Of a DNA stretch of 62,792 nt, positions 1-8,957 are shown in pieces. Positions within the stretch are counted from its first letter, which is position 1. Each line of letters begins with the position of its first letter. This DNA is from an uncultured Clostridium sp. Lineage in GTDB: Bacteria > Bacillota > Clostridia > TANB77 > CAG-508. Below the pieces are notes generated by a model. That model made no database searches, was not told the DNA's origin, and worked only from the letters and a program-made list of their open reading frames with translations. The DNA lies in contig CAMXJY010000013.1 of assembly GCA_947244325.1 (NCBI GenBank), forward strand, positions 1 through 62,792, in the 5' to 3' direction. The position numbers were made by a program, and so were the translations under genes.

Positions 1-3000
1 TTCCAGTTCCTGAATTTTCAGGATCTGTGATTGTAAGAATAACTTCCGTAGGTGCACCTGTTATAGTGTATCCTTCCGCTGCTGTAAAAGTAACCGATAT
101 GGTTTGGTAACCAATCTCTGTACGAGAATTGTTACTACCAAACTCTACTCCTGCTACTCCTTCAGGTAAGCTTCCCTTTACTGTTACAGAATGAGACGAC
201 CCGTCATACTCGAATTCATTGTTGAACTCGATATCCGACAAATCGATTTTCGTTCCAACAATAGGTTTATCCCCCTCTGCTCCAGAATTTTCAGGATCTG
301 TGATTGTAAGAATAACTTCCGTAGGTGCACCTGTTATAGTGTATCCTTCCGCTGCTGTAAAAGTAACCGATATGGTTTGGTAACCAATCTCTGTACGAGA
401 ATTGTTACTACCAAACTCTACTCCTGCTACTCCTTCAGGTAAGCTTCCCTTTACTGTTACAGAATGAGACAACCCGTCATACTCGAATTCATTGTTGAAC
501 TCTATATCTGCCAAATCTACGACCTTTTTATCACCTTCCTTAACTGTAATCGATGCCGAAGTATCAGCTGTTGAAACATCTCCTGTGGTTTGTCCACCAG
601 ATGCAGTCACATTGGTTATAGAAACCGTTGTGTCAGATACTGCTTTTGCTCTAAAGGTAAGAGTAAATACAGTCTCGTCTGCTGTTCCTTTTTTGCTTCT
701 TGTTACTGCAAATGCTCCTGGTGCGCTCGGTTTATCCCAATTCTCGCTACCAGCTGTGCTTACCAGTTCAAGTACATTATCATCATAGCTGATAAATCCA
801 GTTAAAGCAATAAAGCCTTCAAAGCCTTCGGGACCTACTACATCATGAATAGATACTGTTACAATGAACTCATCTCCAACCTTAATTTCTGAGGCTGAAG
901 AACTTGCACTTACCTTAAAAGACGGCTTTGTCACCACTGATGACTTCTCATTGACTTTGACAGTCGTTGATACGTCATCCGTATATACATCTACCTTGTC
1001 TTCTCCTGACGCTTCTGCATTAGTCACACTAATTGTAGTGCTTTCTGTTGCTTTTTTCGCCTTCAGTACAACTGTAAGAATTGTTTCATCTTCTTTGCTT
1101 AAAGCACTTCTATCAGCTGCAAATTTTCCTGACTCGTCAAAGTAATTGACACTCCAGCTATTAGCACCTTCGTATCTAACGAGTTCAAAAACGTCCTTGT
1201 CATAAGCAATTTTAGCTCCAACTGCTATGAAACCTGCAAAGTCGTCTTCCCCTGTTATATCCGAAATGGATACAGATACAGAGATTTCATCCCCAACTTC
1301 AATTTCATTCAGATTAGTTGTTACACCAATCTTATATGTCGGGGTTACTACAGGCGGCTGACCTTTTTCTTTGATGATCAATGTTGCACTCTTAGTTGCA
1401 AGCTCTGCACCGTCTGCTGTACTTATCTTAGCCGTTACATTGTACTCGCCAACTGCTGACTGAACATACTTGCCTGTCATCTTATTTCCGTCTGCATCCT
1501 CATAGCTTACTTTCAAACCGCTCGGTACGCCCACAAGATAAATCCCGTGATTCTTTCCATCTGCAGTTATTACAAACTTGCCTTCTGTCTCGGTAGTGAA
1601 GTCACTCTCGAATTTGACATTTGACAAGTCGTAGATATTCTGTACAATTGTGATGCTGTCAGGAACATTGTATTTAGTGCTATCTGTTACCTCAAACTTC
1701 ACAGTAATCTGGTGCTCGCCTGCTGCTGTCTGCCCATTTCCTTCAAAGATTACATTCTTGATACCTGTTGGAATTTTCGTCTGCGGGTCAACGCTGACGA
1801 ACTTCGGTGTACCGTCGTAAACAACGGCCAGTCCGGAGTATTTAATTCCAGAGATATCTATGTCTTCTTTTTCAACAGGGATAGGCGGCTGACCTTTTTC
1901 CTTGATAATCAAAGTTGCCGTATTGCCATTGTCAAGCTCTACACCTTCTGCAGTGCTTATTGTTGCTGTTACATTGTACTCGCCAACTGCTGACTGAACA
2001 TACTTGCCTGTCATCTTATTTCCGTCTGCATCCTCATAGCTTACTTTCAAACCGCTCGGTACGCCCACAAGATAAATCCCGTGATTCTTTCCATCTGCAG
2101 TTATTACAAACTTGCCTTCTGTCTCGGTAGTGAAGTCACTCTCGAATTTGACATTTGACAAGTCGTAGATATTCTGTACAATTGTGATGCTGTCAGGAAC
2201 ATTGTATTTAGTGCTATCTGTTACCTCAAACTTCACAGTAATCTGGTGCTCGCCTGCTGCTGTCTGCCCATTTCCTTCAAAGATTACATTCTTGATACCT
2301 GTTGGAATTTTCGTCTGCGGGTCAACGCTGACGAACTTCGGTGTACCGTCGTAAACAACGGCCAGTCCGGAGTATTTAATTCCAGAGATATCTATGTCTT
2401 CTTTTTCAACAGGGATAGGCGGCTCCTCTTTCTTATTAATAGTCAGGATAGCACTCTTCGGTCCCGGTGTGTTAAAGTTCTTAGAATCCGTAACTTTGAA
2501 ATACGCCGTTACCTTCTGAGAACCAACTTCAGTCCGTCCATTATTTACATAACGGTCTACCTGAACTCCATCAGGTAATGTGCTCTCATCAACAAAAATG
2601 CTGTGAGATTTTCCGTCATAATCAAAACTTCCATCTGCAAACACAACATTGCTCATGTCTTTGCTTGCTTTGGCAATCTTCATTGTTACCTTAATTGGGT
2701 CAATCTGGTTATATCTACTGGTATCTACTGTAAAGTAGAACCATACATCATACGTTCCTGCATCTGTTTTTCCGTTGCCGGTGCTTCTAAGAATAGAAAC
2801 ACCAGTAGGTAATGTAGAACTTACTACAGAAACACTGTGTGCCTTGCCGTCATATACATGCTCAAGCCCTTCAAACTTCACACCTGACATATCAACATCT
2901 TCCTTGGAAGGAGAGCTGTCTTTGATAATTGACAACTTTGCTGACATTGGCTTCGGTACATTATAATTCTTAGGGTCGTCAACGCCAAAATATGCCGTTA

Positions 3001-4648
3001 CTGCATAAACACCTGGACGTGACTGCTTGTTTCCTTCATAAAAGGCTACATACACACCTTCCGGTAGTGTAGTTTCATCCACATAGCATGAATACTCCCA
3101 GCCGTCGTATTTGTACGACCTACTCGGGAAGGAAACACCTGACATGTCCTTATCAGCTTTTTTTATTACCATATTAATGGTAATCGGCTGAAGCTGATTG
3201 TACTTACTTCCATCAACTGTGAACAGTACTTTTACTTTATAATTTCCTGCGTCAACCTTGCCATTTCCTTCAAAGGTAATGCCGGTAATTCCTTTCGGAA
3301 TTGTACTTTTCACTACAGAAATACTGTGTTCCTTGCTGTCATACACCCACTCCAAACCTTCAAATTCAAGTCCGGATATATCTATATCCTTCTTTTCGCT
3401 AGGTTTCGGAGGGTTAGGGTCATCGTCATCTTCATCACCGCCACCGCCGCCATTGCTGGTAATAGTAAGCAGTGCCTTCATTGAACTTGGTACTTCGTAA
3501 TTTCTGGTATCATAGACACCAAAATAAACTGTTACCCACTGATGACCAACTGCTGAACGTCCGTTATTGCTGTAATGATCCACATACACTTCTTCAGGCA
3601 TTTTACTCTCGTCAACTGCCAGATAGTGCATTGCTCCATCATACTTGAACTCTTTGCCTTCAAATATTTTCCTTGACATCGCAGGAGAAGCCTTTTTAAT
3701 AACAAGCCACGCCTTTAATCTTCCGATTTCATTGCCGTTTGCATCGTAGAAAATCGCTGTAACGAGGTACTTACCTGCATCCACTTTTCCATTGTTCTGA
3801 TACTTTACAGTAATTCCGCTCGGAACATTGGTAGCCTTCAATGAGTGCTCCGTTTTGTCATAGGTAAAGGTCTGTCCGTCAAACTGTACTCCTGAAATAT
3901 CAGGTGTTTTGCTGTCGCTGTCATTGTTGCTGTCATCATTGTTGTTACTGTTGTCCTGATCCGAATCGGACGGTTGCTGCTGCTCCTGCTGAGTATCATC
4001 CTTTTTATCATCTTTCGATGAAGGATTTTCTTTATCAGTAGGTTTTGTTGTTGCTGCCGGTTTTCCTGTTTCACTGCTTTCTTCGCCTGCGGTTTCTTTC
4101 TCTGAGTCAGGATTCTCGGCAACTACAACTTTCCTTGTCTTGGTCTGGTCTCCGCTTTCGCCCTTGTAAGTGTATGTGATAACATATTTTCCCGGCTGGG
4201 TTGTATCAATCTCACATGTGCTTACATTCTGCTCTGCAGTTACCTCGTGACTTTCGCCATCTGCATCAACCATGTCAACCTTGGTCCATACTTTTTCCAG
4301 TTCTTCAGCCTTTTCCTCTTTGTTTTCATCACAGATCCGTACACCCTCATCTACAAATTCTTCGCCATAATCAACGTAATTGTAAATTTTGCCAATCAGG
4401 TACATTGTCATTTCGCTGACTTCATCTTCATTGCCAAGATTGTTGTCGCTGACACTCTCTGTTGGTGCTGGGGTTGGAGTCTGGTCCAGATTTGGAACAT
4501 CACCTGTTGTGCTGCCGCAGCTTCTCAGGCAAAGGATGAGAATGATAATCATTGCTGCAATCCCGCCGCCAAAGAGCCACTTCCGTCTGTTGTTCTTGTT
4601 TTCAGACATGTTGGTTCCTCCTTCATTGTTGTTTTGTTTTTCTGCCAT
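1..4648 (-). CDS. Giant surface protein with MBG repeats and two cohesin-like domains (C-terminus beyond window)
   Basis: One open frame runs from an ATG at 4648 to the left edge with no stop, so about 1,549 residues are visible and the C-terminus is missing. Residues about 24-44 form one hydrophobic segment (WLFGGG...LRSC), a membrane anchor or poor lipobox, followed by a DUF5011-like Ig domain (about 70-170) and an acidic, Gln/Asn-rich linker. From about residue 250, MBG-type units of 75-90 residues repeat (pattern: FEGLE..YDG..HS, then LP.G, then AG.Y). There are about ten before and two after a pair of cohesin-like domains read at about 1350-960 and 930-545 (motifs VGDEISVSVSI and VGDEFIVTVSI). 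A second in-frame ATG at 4606 also follows a GGAGG. GC and codon use differ strongly from the neighbours, which suggests transfer or a specialised adhesin. Extracellular adhesion or scaffolding is inferred. Confidence 0.85.
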   Translation of the reverse strand, partial: MAEKQNNNEGGTNMSENKNNRRKWLFGGGIAAMIIILILCLRSCGSTTGDVPNLDQTPTPAPTESVSDNNLGNEDEVSEMTMYLIGKIYNYVDYGEEFVDEGVRICDENKEEKAEELEKVWTKVDMVDADGESHEVTAEQNVSTCEIDTTQPGKYVITYTYKGESGDQTKTRKVVVAENPDSEKETAGEESSETGKPAATTKPTDKENPSSKDDKKDDTQQEQQQPSDSDQDNSNNNDDSNNDSDSKTPDISGVQFDGQTFTYDKTEHSLKATNVPSGITVKYQNNGKVDAGKYLVTAIFYDANGNEIGRLKAWLVIKKASPAMSRKIFEGKEFKYDGAMHYLAVDESKMPEEVYVDHYSNNGRSAVGHQWVTVYFGVYDTRNYEVPSSMKALLTITSNGGGGGDEDDDDPNPPKPSEKKDIDISGLEFEGLEWVYDSKEHSISVVKSTIPKGITGITFEGNGKVDAGNYKVKVLFTVDGSKYNQLQPITINMVIKKADKDMSGVSFPSRSYKYDGWEYSCYVDETTLPEGVYVAFYEGNKQSRPGVYAVTAYFGVDDPKNYNVPKPMSAKLSIIKDSSPSKEDVDMSGVKFEGLEHVYDGKAHSVSVVSSTLPTGVSILRSTGNGKTDAGTYDVWFYFTVDTSRYNQIDPIKVTMKIAKASKDMSNVVFADGSFDYDGKSHSIFVDESTLPDGVQVDRYVNNGRTEVGSQKVTAYFKVTDSKNFNTPGPKSAILTINKKEEPPIPVEKEDIDISGIKYSGLAVVYDGTPKFVSVDPQTKIPTGIKNVIFEGNGQTAAGEHQITVKFEVTDSTKYNVPDSITIVQNIYDLSNVKFESDFTTETEGKFVITADGKNHGIYLVGVPSGLKVSYEDADGNKMTGKYVQSAVGEYNVTATISTAEGVELDNGNTATLIIKEKGQPPIPVEKEDIDISGIKYSGLAVVYDGTPKFVSVDPQTKIPTGIKNVIFEGNGQTAAGEHQITVKFEVTDSTKYNVPDSITIVQNIYDLSNVKFESDFTTETEGKFVITADGKNHGIYLVGVPSGLKVSYEDADGNKMTGKYVQSAVGEYNVTAKISTADGAELATKSATLIIKEKGQPPVVTPTYKIGVTTNLNEIEVGDEISVSVSISDITGEDDFAGFIAVGAKIAYDKDVFELVRYEGANSWSVNYFDESGKFAADRSALSKEDETILTVVLKAKKATESTTISVTNAEASGEDKVDVYTDDVSTTVKVNEKSSVVTKPSFKVSASSSASEIKVGDEFIVTVSIHDVVGPEGFEGFIALTGFISYDDNVLELVSTAGSENWDKPSAPGAFAVTRSKKGTADETVFTLTFRAKAVSDTTVSITNVTASGGQTTGDVSTADTSASITVKEGDKKVVDLADIEFNNEFEYDGLSHSVTVKGSLPEGVAGVEFGSNNSRTEIGYQTISVTFTAAEGYTITGAPTEVILTITDPENSGAEGDKPIVGTKIDLSDIEFNNEFEYDGSSHSVTVKGSLPEGVAGVEFGSNNSRTEIGYQTISVTFTAAEGYTITGAPTEVILTITDPENSGTG
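12..504 (-). repeat. 273-bp tandem repeat inside the surface-protein gene
   Basis: The stretch from about 12 to 231 recurs at about 285 to 504, offset 273 bp (91 codons), with one mismatch seen over the shared block. The offset is a multiple of three, so the frame is kept. Each copy is one MBG-type unit. Confidence 0.85.
1436..2423 (-). repeat. 534-bp near-exact tandem duplication inside the surface-protein gene
   Basis: About 1436-1889 and 1970-2423 appear identical over roughly 450 bp, offset 534 bp (178 codons, two MBG-type units). The flanking 70-80 bp has diverged and carries a 3-bp length change. The identity at nucleotide level points to recent duplication or gene conversion. Confidence 0.88.
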
Positions 4649-4691
4649 AATTGACACCTCCATAAAAATATTAAATTTTGAACGTGCGTCT

Positions 4692-4746
4692 TTCCAAAAA
4701 AATAAAGATCGTTTTTTTGGAAGCTGTGGCTTAAATAACAGCCACA
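4692..4746 (-). promoter_or_regulatory. Two hairpins in the 5' leader of the surface-protein gene
   Basis: The roughly 125-nt leader contains two perfect inverted repeats. One is an 11-bp stem (4692-4702 with 4712-4722, arm TTCCAAAAAAA) and the other a 7-bp stem (4725-4731 with 4740-4746, arm TGTGGCT on the plus strand). Neither is followed by a U tract, so transcript stabilisation or translational control is more likely than termination. The function is inferred. Confidence 0.5.
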
Positions 4747-4780
4747 TTAATATCAAGGCGCAAATTGACACCTTATTACT

Positions 4781-4809
4781 ATTATAGCGCCTTTTTTGCA
4801 AAATGTCAA
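4781..4809 (-). promoter_or_regulatory. Consensus sigma-A promoter for the surface-protein gene
   Basis: Reading the minus strand, a perfect TTGACA (4804-4809) and a perfect TATAAT (4781-4786) are separated by 17 bp. Transcription would begin near 4773, about 125 nt before the start codon. Confidence 0.8.
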
Positions 4810-4924
4810 TATTTGTAAATTATTATGTAAAGCATATTTGCTATTATTTTTAATATTTTATTTTATATGTGAAATAAAAAAGAAATTGCACTAATTAAAT
4901 TATATTTTCTTCCTATATATAATA

Positions 4925-4965
4925 ATGAAGGAAACTATAGTTTTATAAACTACAATTTCCTTCAT
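4925..4965 (-). terminator. Hairpin downstream of the penicillin-binding protein gene
   Basis: A 19-bp stem surrounds a 3-nt loop. On the minus-strand RNA both imperfect positions are G-U pairs, whereas on the plus strand they would be C-A mismatches, so the structure fits the transcript of the upstream minus-strand gene. It lies 156 bp past that gene's stop and has no clean U tract. The AT-rich DNA around it (4810-5120) holds nothing else I recognise. Confidence 0.5.
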
Positions 4966-5120
4966 CTAATAAATCTATCATTTTATTATTTTTTCATATA
5001 ATATTTTGTTTCATATTATATATTAGAAGTTTTTTTGTTATTTATATATTATCTAAAATAATTTCCTTCATATTATATATATTAATATTATAGATAAAAA
5101 TTATTACTTTCTTATTTGTA

Positions 5121-7151
5121 TTATTCAAATAATGTTCTTATCTTTTTAATTAAATAATGGCTTCCACCTAAATCTCTTGCATCTTCTACCATACTTACTA
5201 TTACATATTGTTTATCACTTGCACTATCTGTAGTTATTAAGTTAAACCAACCTAATGTTTCTGCTGTCTCATCTTTTGATGCTTTTAATTCTGCTGTTCC
5301 TGTTTTTCCTGCTAAACTAACTCCCGAAATTTTCATATCTGTTGCTGTTCCTTCTGGATTTTCTACTACTTGTATTAAATCTTCTTTTACAATATTTGCT
5401 GCTTCTTTCGAGAAAGCGTTTTCTTTTAAATATTCCACTTGACCATCAATTTTGTATTCTATATATGGTTTTACCATATTTCCATCATTTACAAAAGCTG
5501 AATATATACTTGCCATATGAATAGGGTTTACTAAAATTTCTCCTTGACCATATCCACTATCTGCTAATCCTATTTCTGTTTTTATTTCTCCACTATTTGA
5601 TATTTTTGATGGTGATAATCCTAAATTCAAGTTTAGATTTTCTTCAAATCCAATATTCTTTAATCCTTGCACAAAATCATCTTTTCCAATTTTTAATGCA
5701 GCTTGTGCAAAAAAGATATTGTCTGAATGTATTAATGCATTTTTTATATTTTTTTCTCCGTTATATGGTGTAAGTGTTGTTATGTTATAATCTCCCCAAC
5801 TAGAATTTTTTTGCCAACTTAAATCATTGTAACTAAAAGTATCTTCTTCTGTTAGCTTTCCACTTGTTAATCCTATTGCTGCTGTTACTGGTTTAAATGT
5901 AGAACCTGGACACCAAGTTTTAGCATATCTTATATACATTGGATTTCTCTCATCTTCTTTTATAGAATTCCACTTTTGTGTTCCCATACCATATATAAAT
6001 TGATTATTATCATATGATGGTGTGCTAACTAATGCTAATAATTCTCCTGTTTTTGGATTCATTACTACAAAAAGTCCTTTGTCTTCTTTTAATTCTTCAT
6101 ATAATTTTGATTGTATTCCTGCATCTATTGTTAATTTTATATCTTCTCCATTTTGTACTTCTTTTGTTGCTATAGTCTTTTTAATTACGCCGTCTTCGCT
6201 TTCTATATTGATTTCTTTTCCTGATGTTCCTCTTAATCTATCTTCAAATTGCTTTTCAAATCCTGCTTTTCCTATTACACTATTTTGATTATATCCTTTA
6301 TCTGGATTTTTCTCTAAATCCTCTGCTGTTACGTTTTGTATATAACCTATTAAATGTGATGAAGCTTCTGCTAATGGATATACTCTATCTTTGCTTGTAG
6401 TTATTTTTATTCCTTTTATTTCTAATAATTTATCTTTTAAATCATATTCTTTTGCTCCTACTTTTTTTATCGGAACAAAAGTATCACTTTTAACATAAGA
6501 TGCGTTTAATGATTTATTAATTGATTCTACTGATACATCTAAAAGTTCTGATATTTTTTGAATATCTTCTTCTTTATTTTCGCTCATTTTTCCTGGAACA
6601 AGTCCTACTGATGATACATCTCCTTCTCCTGCTAAAACTTCTCCATTTCTATCTAATATTCTTCCTCTTAAAGACTCTGTAGTTTTTACTTTTATTTTAT
6701 CTGTATCATTTAAGCTTGGATGTATAAAATTAGAAGACCATTCTAATTCATATTTTTTATTTTCATTATTTTTTATTAGATAAGAGTTAGAAGAGAACTT
6801 CACTTCTCCGGCAGATGTATTCATTGATACATCATAATTTAATCTATATTTTCCAGTATCTACTTTTTCTTCTGATGTTACTTCTAAGTTATAATCACTC
6901 ATTGATATTCCATCATATATATTTTTATGTCTTGCTATAAAATCCTCTTCAGATATACTATTTTTACTTTCACTTGTAATTAATGAATACATTGATTCAT
7001 AATCTCCTGTTTTTACAAAAGATGCATACTCCTCTAAGCTACTGGTTGGAGATATTCCATTATTGTTTTTCATAAATATAAATATACCTACTCCAAGTAA
7101 TACTACTATTACAAATATTATCGCAATTATCAAAAGCTTTTTCTTATCCAT
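5121..7151 (-). CDS. Class B penicillin-binding protein, PBP3/PBP2a-like transpeptidase
   Basis: D,D-transpeptidase that cross-links peptidoglycan at the outer membrane face. The 676-residue order is a membrane anchor (about 5-27), a MecA-N/NTF2-like domain (about 35-145), a PBP dimerisation domain (about 160-320) and a transpeptidase domain (about 350-676). The catalytic motifs are intact: S417-x-x-K420 (STFK), S476-D-N478 and K616-T-G618. The N-terminal NTF2-like domain is shared with B. subtilis PbpC (PBP3) and staphylococcal PBP2a, low-affinity types. This resemblance alone does not show beta-lactam resistance. The start is supported by an AAGGAA ribosome binding site. It appears monocistronic, with a hairpin downstream. 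Confidence 0.93.
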   Translation of the reverse strand: MDKKKLLIIAIIFVIVVLLGVGIFIFMKNNNGISPTSSLEEYASFVKTGDYESMYSLITSESKNSISEEDFIARHKNIYDGISMSDYNLEVTSEEKVDTGKYRLNYDVSMNTSAGEVKFSSNSYLIKNNENKKYELEWSSNFIHPSLNDTDKIKVKTTESLRGRILDRNGEVLAGEGDVSSVGLVPGKMSENKEEDIQKISELLDVSVESINKSLNASYVKSDTFVPIKKVGAKEYDLKDKLLEIKGIKITTSKDRVYPLAEASSHLIGYIQNVTAEDLEKNPDKGYNQNSVIGKAGFEKQFEDRLRGTSGKEINIESEDGVIKKTIATKEVQNGEDIKLTIDAGIQSKLYEELKEDKGLFVVMNPKTGELLALVSTPSYDNNQFIYGMGTQKWNSIKEDERNPMYIRYAKTWCPGSTFKPVTAAIGLTSGKLTEEDTFSYNDLSWQKNSSWGDYNITTLTPYNGEKNIKNALIHSDNIFFAQAALKIGKDDFVQGLKNIGFEENLNLNLGLSPSKISNSGEIKTEIGLADSGYGQGEILVNPIHMASIYSAFVNDGNMVKPYIEYKIDGQVEYLKENAFSKEAANIVKEDLIQVVENPEGTATDMKISGVSLAGKTGTAELKASKDETAETLGWFNLITTDSASDKQYVIVSMVEDARDLGGSHYLIKKIRTLFE

Positions 7152-7301
7152 ATAATTTTGATTCCTTTCATTTATAAATAGTTCTATAGCATAATTTTAT
7201 TTTTGCATCTATTTTAATACTTTATCATACATACATGTAATTCATTATTCATTTTTTAATATCTAATATTATTATAATTATTTTATATTTTTTGTCAATT
7301 T

Positions 7302-7916
7302 CTAAAAACTCTTTGTATATATTATTTCTCTTACTTTTCTTATGTTTTCTATTATTTGCTTTTCAAAGTTTCCTTTTAAATCGTATTCTTTATATAAAAA
7401 TTCTTTTATTACTTTTTGTTTTTCTTTTGAAAAACGTTCCCATTTAGGTTGTATTTCTTCCATAAGTTCAATCCATTTCAAATATATACTCTTATTTCTA
7501 TTATAATTCTTATTATTTCCATTTATCCATTTATTTACTGTTACAAATTTCTTAGTATCTACTTTGCAAGCCTTAGAATTGATAAATAAATCTCTATTTA
7601 TATCTATTGGTACTAATGGAAAAACTATGCATTGTAAAGGTTTTACTTTATTTATTTTACATTTGTAGTTTTCTTTATCATTAAATATACAATTTCTTTT
7701 TTCTCCAATTCCTTTTATTACAATTTCTGGTGGTTCATTTTCTGCTTCTATAGTATACTTTTCTAAAAATTCTTCTACATCCATTTTTAAAAACTTACTT
7801 ATTTCTAAAACATTTATTGGTGTAATTTTTATATCTCCTCTATATTCACAACATTTATCACATATAGAGCAATTTAAATTTACTTTAGATTTTAAGTTTA
7901 ATATTTCTTCACTCAT
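7302..7916 (-). CDS. YkgJ-family cysteine-cluster protein
   Basis: A 204-residue protein with the CxxCxxCC-type zinc/iron chelation signature near its N-terminus (C16, C19, C22, C23) and further conserved-looking cysteines (CIF..., CKI, PLQCIVFP). The family (PF03692) is thought to bind a metal or Fe-S centre but its function is largely unassigned. I chose the ATG at 7916 because an AAGGAA sits 6 nt upstream. An in-frame ATG at 7934 has no such site and would overlap the preceding gene. It follows that gene by 10 nt, so co-transcription is likely. Confidence 0.8.
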   Translation of the reverse strand: MSEEILNLKSKVNLNCSICDKCCEYRGDIKITPINVLEISKFLKMDVEEFLEKYTIEAENEPPEIVIKGIGEKRNCIFNDKENYKCKINKVKPLQCIVFPLVPIDINRDLFINSKACKVDTKKFVTVNKWINGNNKNYNRNKSIYLKWIELMEEIQPKWERFSKEKQKVIKEFLYKEYDLKGNFEKQIIENIRKVREIIYTKSF

Positions 7917-7926
7917 ATTAATTTCC

Positions 7927-8568
7927 TTATACATCTATTTTATTTGCAAAAATTTTATCTATAAATTCATCTGGATAATGTTCATCTAAAAATACATCTA
8001 TTCTATTTTTAGGTGGTATATTATTTTTTCTCTCTGTTTGTCTATAAACTGCTGTCCAAGAAATAATTACATTTAAAATCATAAGTCCTACTGCTATAAC
8101 TGTAATCCATTGTAAAGTTTTATTATCTGACTTATCCTTTATTTTTGCTATAAGAGGTGTTATGTATACAGCATATAGCACACCTGCGATTCCCCAATAT
8201 GTACAATGCAGTAAACTTGTTCTTCCATTTAGGTTAAATGTAAGATATGAATAATCCCATGATATTGTTCCAAAAACTTTTTCTTGAATGTATGAGCATA
8301 AATACTCAGTAATACCTCCAAGTACCATTGTAATTAAATATATTTTTGATTTCTTTTCTGTATGTATATTATTTAATATTAAATAATATAAAACAACTCC
8401 CATTCCATATACTGGTATAAATGGTCCATATAGCAATCCTCTTCTTGATTCAAAATATCCTTTTTGAAATAAAACTACAGTCATTTCAAAAATATGTCCA
8501 ATTATACTTCCTATAATAAATAACCAAAATATTACTATTAATTCTTCTTTTACTTTCTTTTTCTCCAT
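7927..8568 (-). CDS. CmpB-like membrane protein (putative ABC-transporter type IV, PF06541)
   Basis: A 213-residue integral membrane protein with about six hydrophobic segments. It has the family's conserved start (FIIGSIIGHIFE), the RRGLLYGPFIPVYG loop and the LHC.YWG segment. Despite the family name a transport role is unproven. The ATG at 8568 is preceded by a GGGG at suitable spacing. An in-frame ATG at 8643 would add 25 residues without a ribosome binding site. Probably first gene of a two-gene unit with the cysteine-cluster protein. Confidence 0.75.
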   Translation of the reverse strand: MEKKKVKEELIVIFWLFIIGSIIGHIFEMTVVLFQKGYFESRRGLLYGPFIPVYGMGVVLYYLILNNIHTEKKSKIYLITMVLGGITEYLCSYIQEKVFGTISWDYSYLTFNLNGRTSLLHCTYWGIAGVLYAVYITPLIAKIKDKSDNKTLQWITVIAVGLMILNVIISWTAVYRQTERKNNIPPKNRIDVFLDEHYPDEFIDKIFANKIDV

Positions 8569-8593
8569 ATTAATACCCCAAATATTTAATAAA

Positions 8594-8620
8594 TTTATAT
8601 AATAGTTTCTATTATATAAA
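8594..8620 (-). repeat. Palindrome in the leader of the CmpB-like gene
   Basis: A perfect 12-bp AT-rich inverted repeat (arm TTTATATAATAG, loop 3 nt) lies 26 bp upstream of the start codon. It could be an operator or a chance AT palindrome. The remaining 8621-8905 stretch holds only the promoter listed next and no gene that I can see. Confidence 0.4.
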
Positions 8621-8743
8621 GCTTTACCTGTACTTGTACACAAATTTAAGCTATATCAAATATATTCTATAATACTTTAGCATTCTTTAATATTGATTAT
8701 TCTTACGTATTTCTTACATATTTGTAATATTTCATTGTTATCT

Positions 8744-8772
8744 ATTATAACATAAAGAACAATTTTCGACAA
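8744..8772 (-). promoter_or_regulatory. Probable sigma-A promoter for the CmpB-like/YkgJ pair
   Basis: On the minus strand TTGTCG (8767-8772) and TATAAT (8744-8749) are 17 bp apart, giving a leader of about 165 nt. Confidence 0.5.
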
Positions 8773-8905
8773 TTTTTTAATATAAAATTAAGAAATAAAA
8801 TTTTCATAATATTTCTTCTTTATAAATAATTTATATACTTTAATTACAAGAATAAAAGTAAACATTATTTTATATGAGCTTTTATCAAAATTCTAAGATA
8901 ATTAT

Positions 8906-8950
8906 AGCGAGCCTTAGAGTATCCATTTGTTATAAACTCTTAGGCTCGCT
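8906..8950. terminator. Strong hairpin after nrdG
   Basis: Arms at 8906-8920 and 8936-8950 form a 15-bp stem with one mismatch (core AGCGAGCCT). It begins 7 bp past the nrdG stop, as expected for its terminator, yet the T run (CTTTTTATTTTA) is on the plus-strand side. A closely related stem occurs at 40045-40081. Confidence 0.6.
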
Positions 8951-8957
8951 TTTTATT

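Noticed and set aside
1712..2578. Two plus-strand open frames with identical starts, like a repeated gene
   Set aside because: They are the complementary strand of the 534-bp duplication within the surface gene, not separate genes.
1..4648. Interpretation as CRISPR or a short tandem array
   Set aside because: The repeats are long, in frame, coding and without spacers. No CRISPR repeat pattern was seen anywhere in the window.
3838..4787. Several overlapping open frames on both strands opposite the surface-gene N-terminus
   Set aside because: Low-complexity Gln/Asp/Asn codons make alternate frames open. The single long frame from 4648 explains the region.
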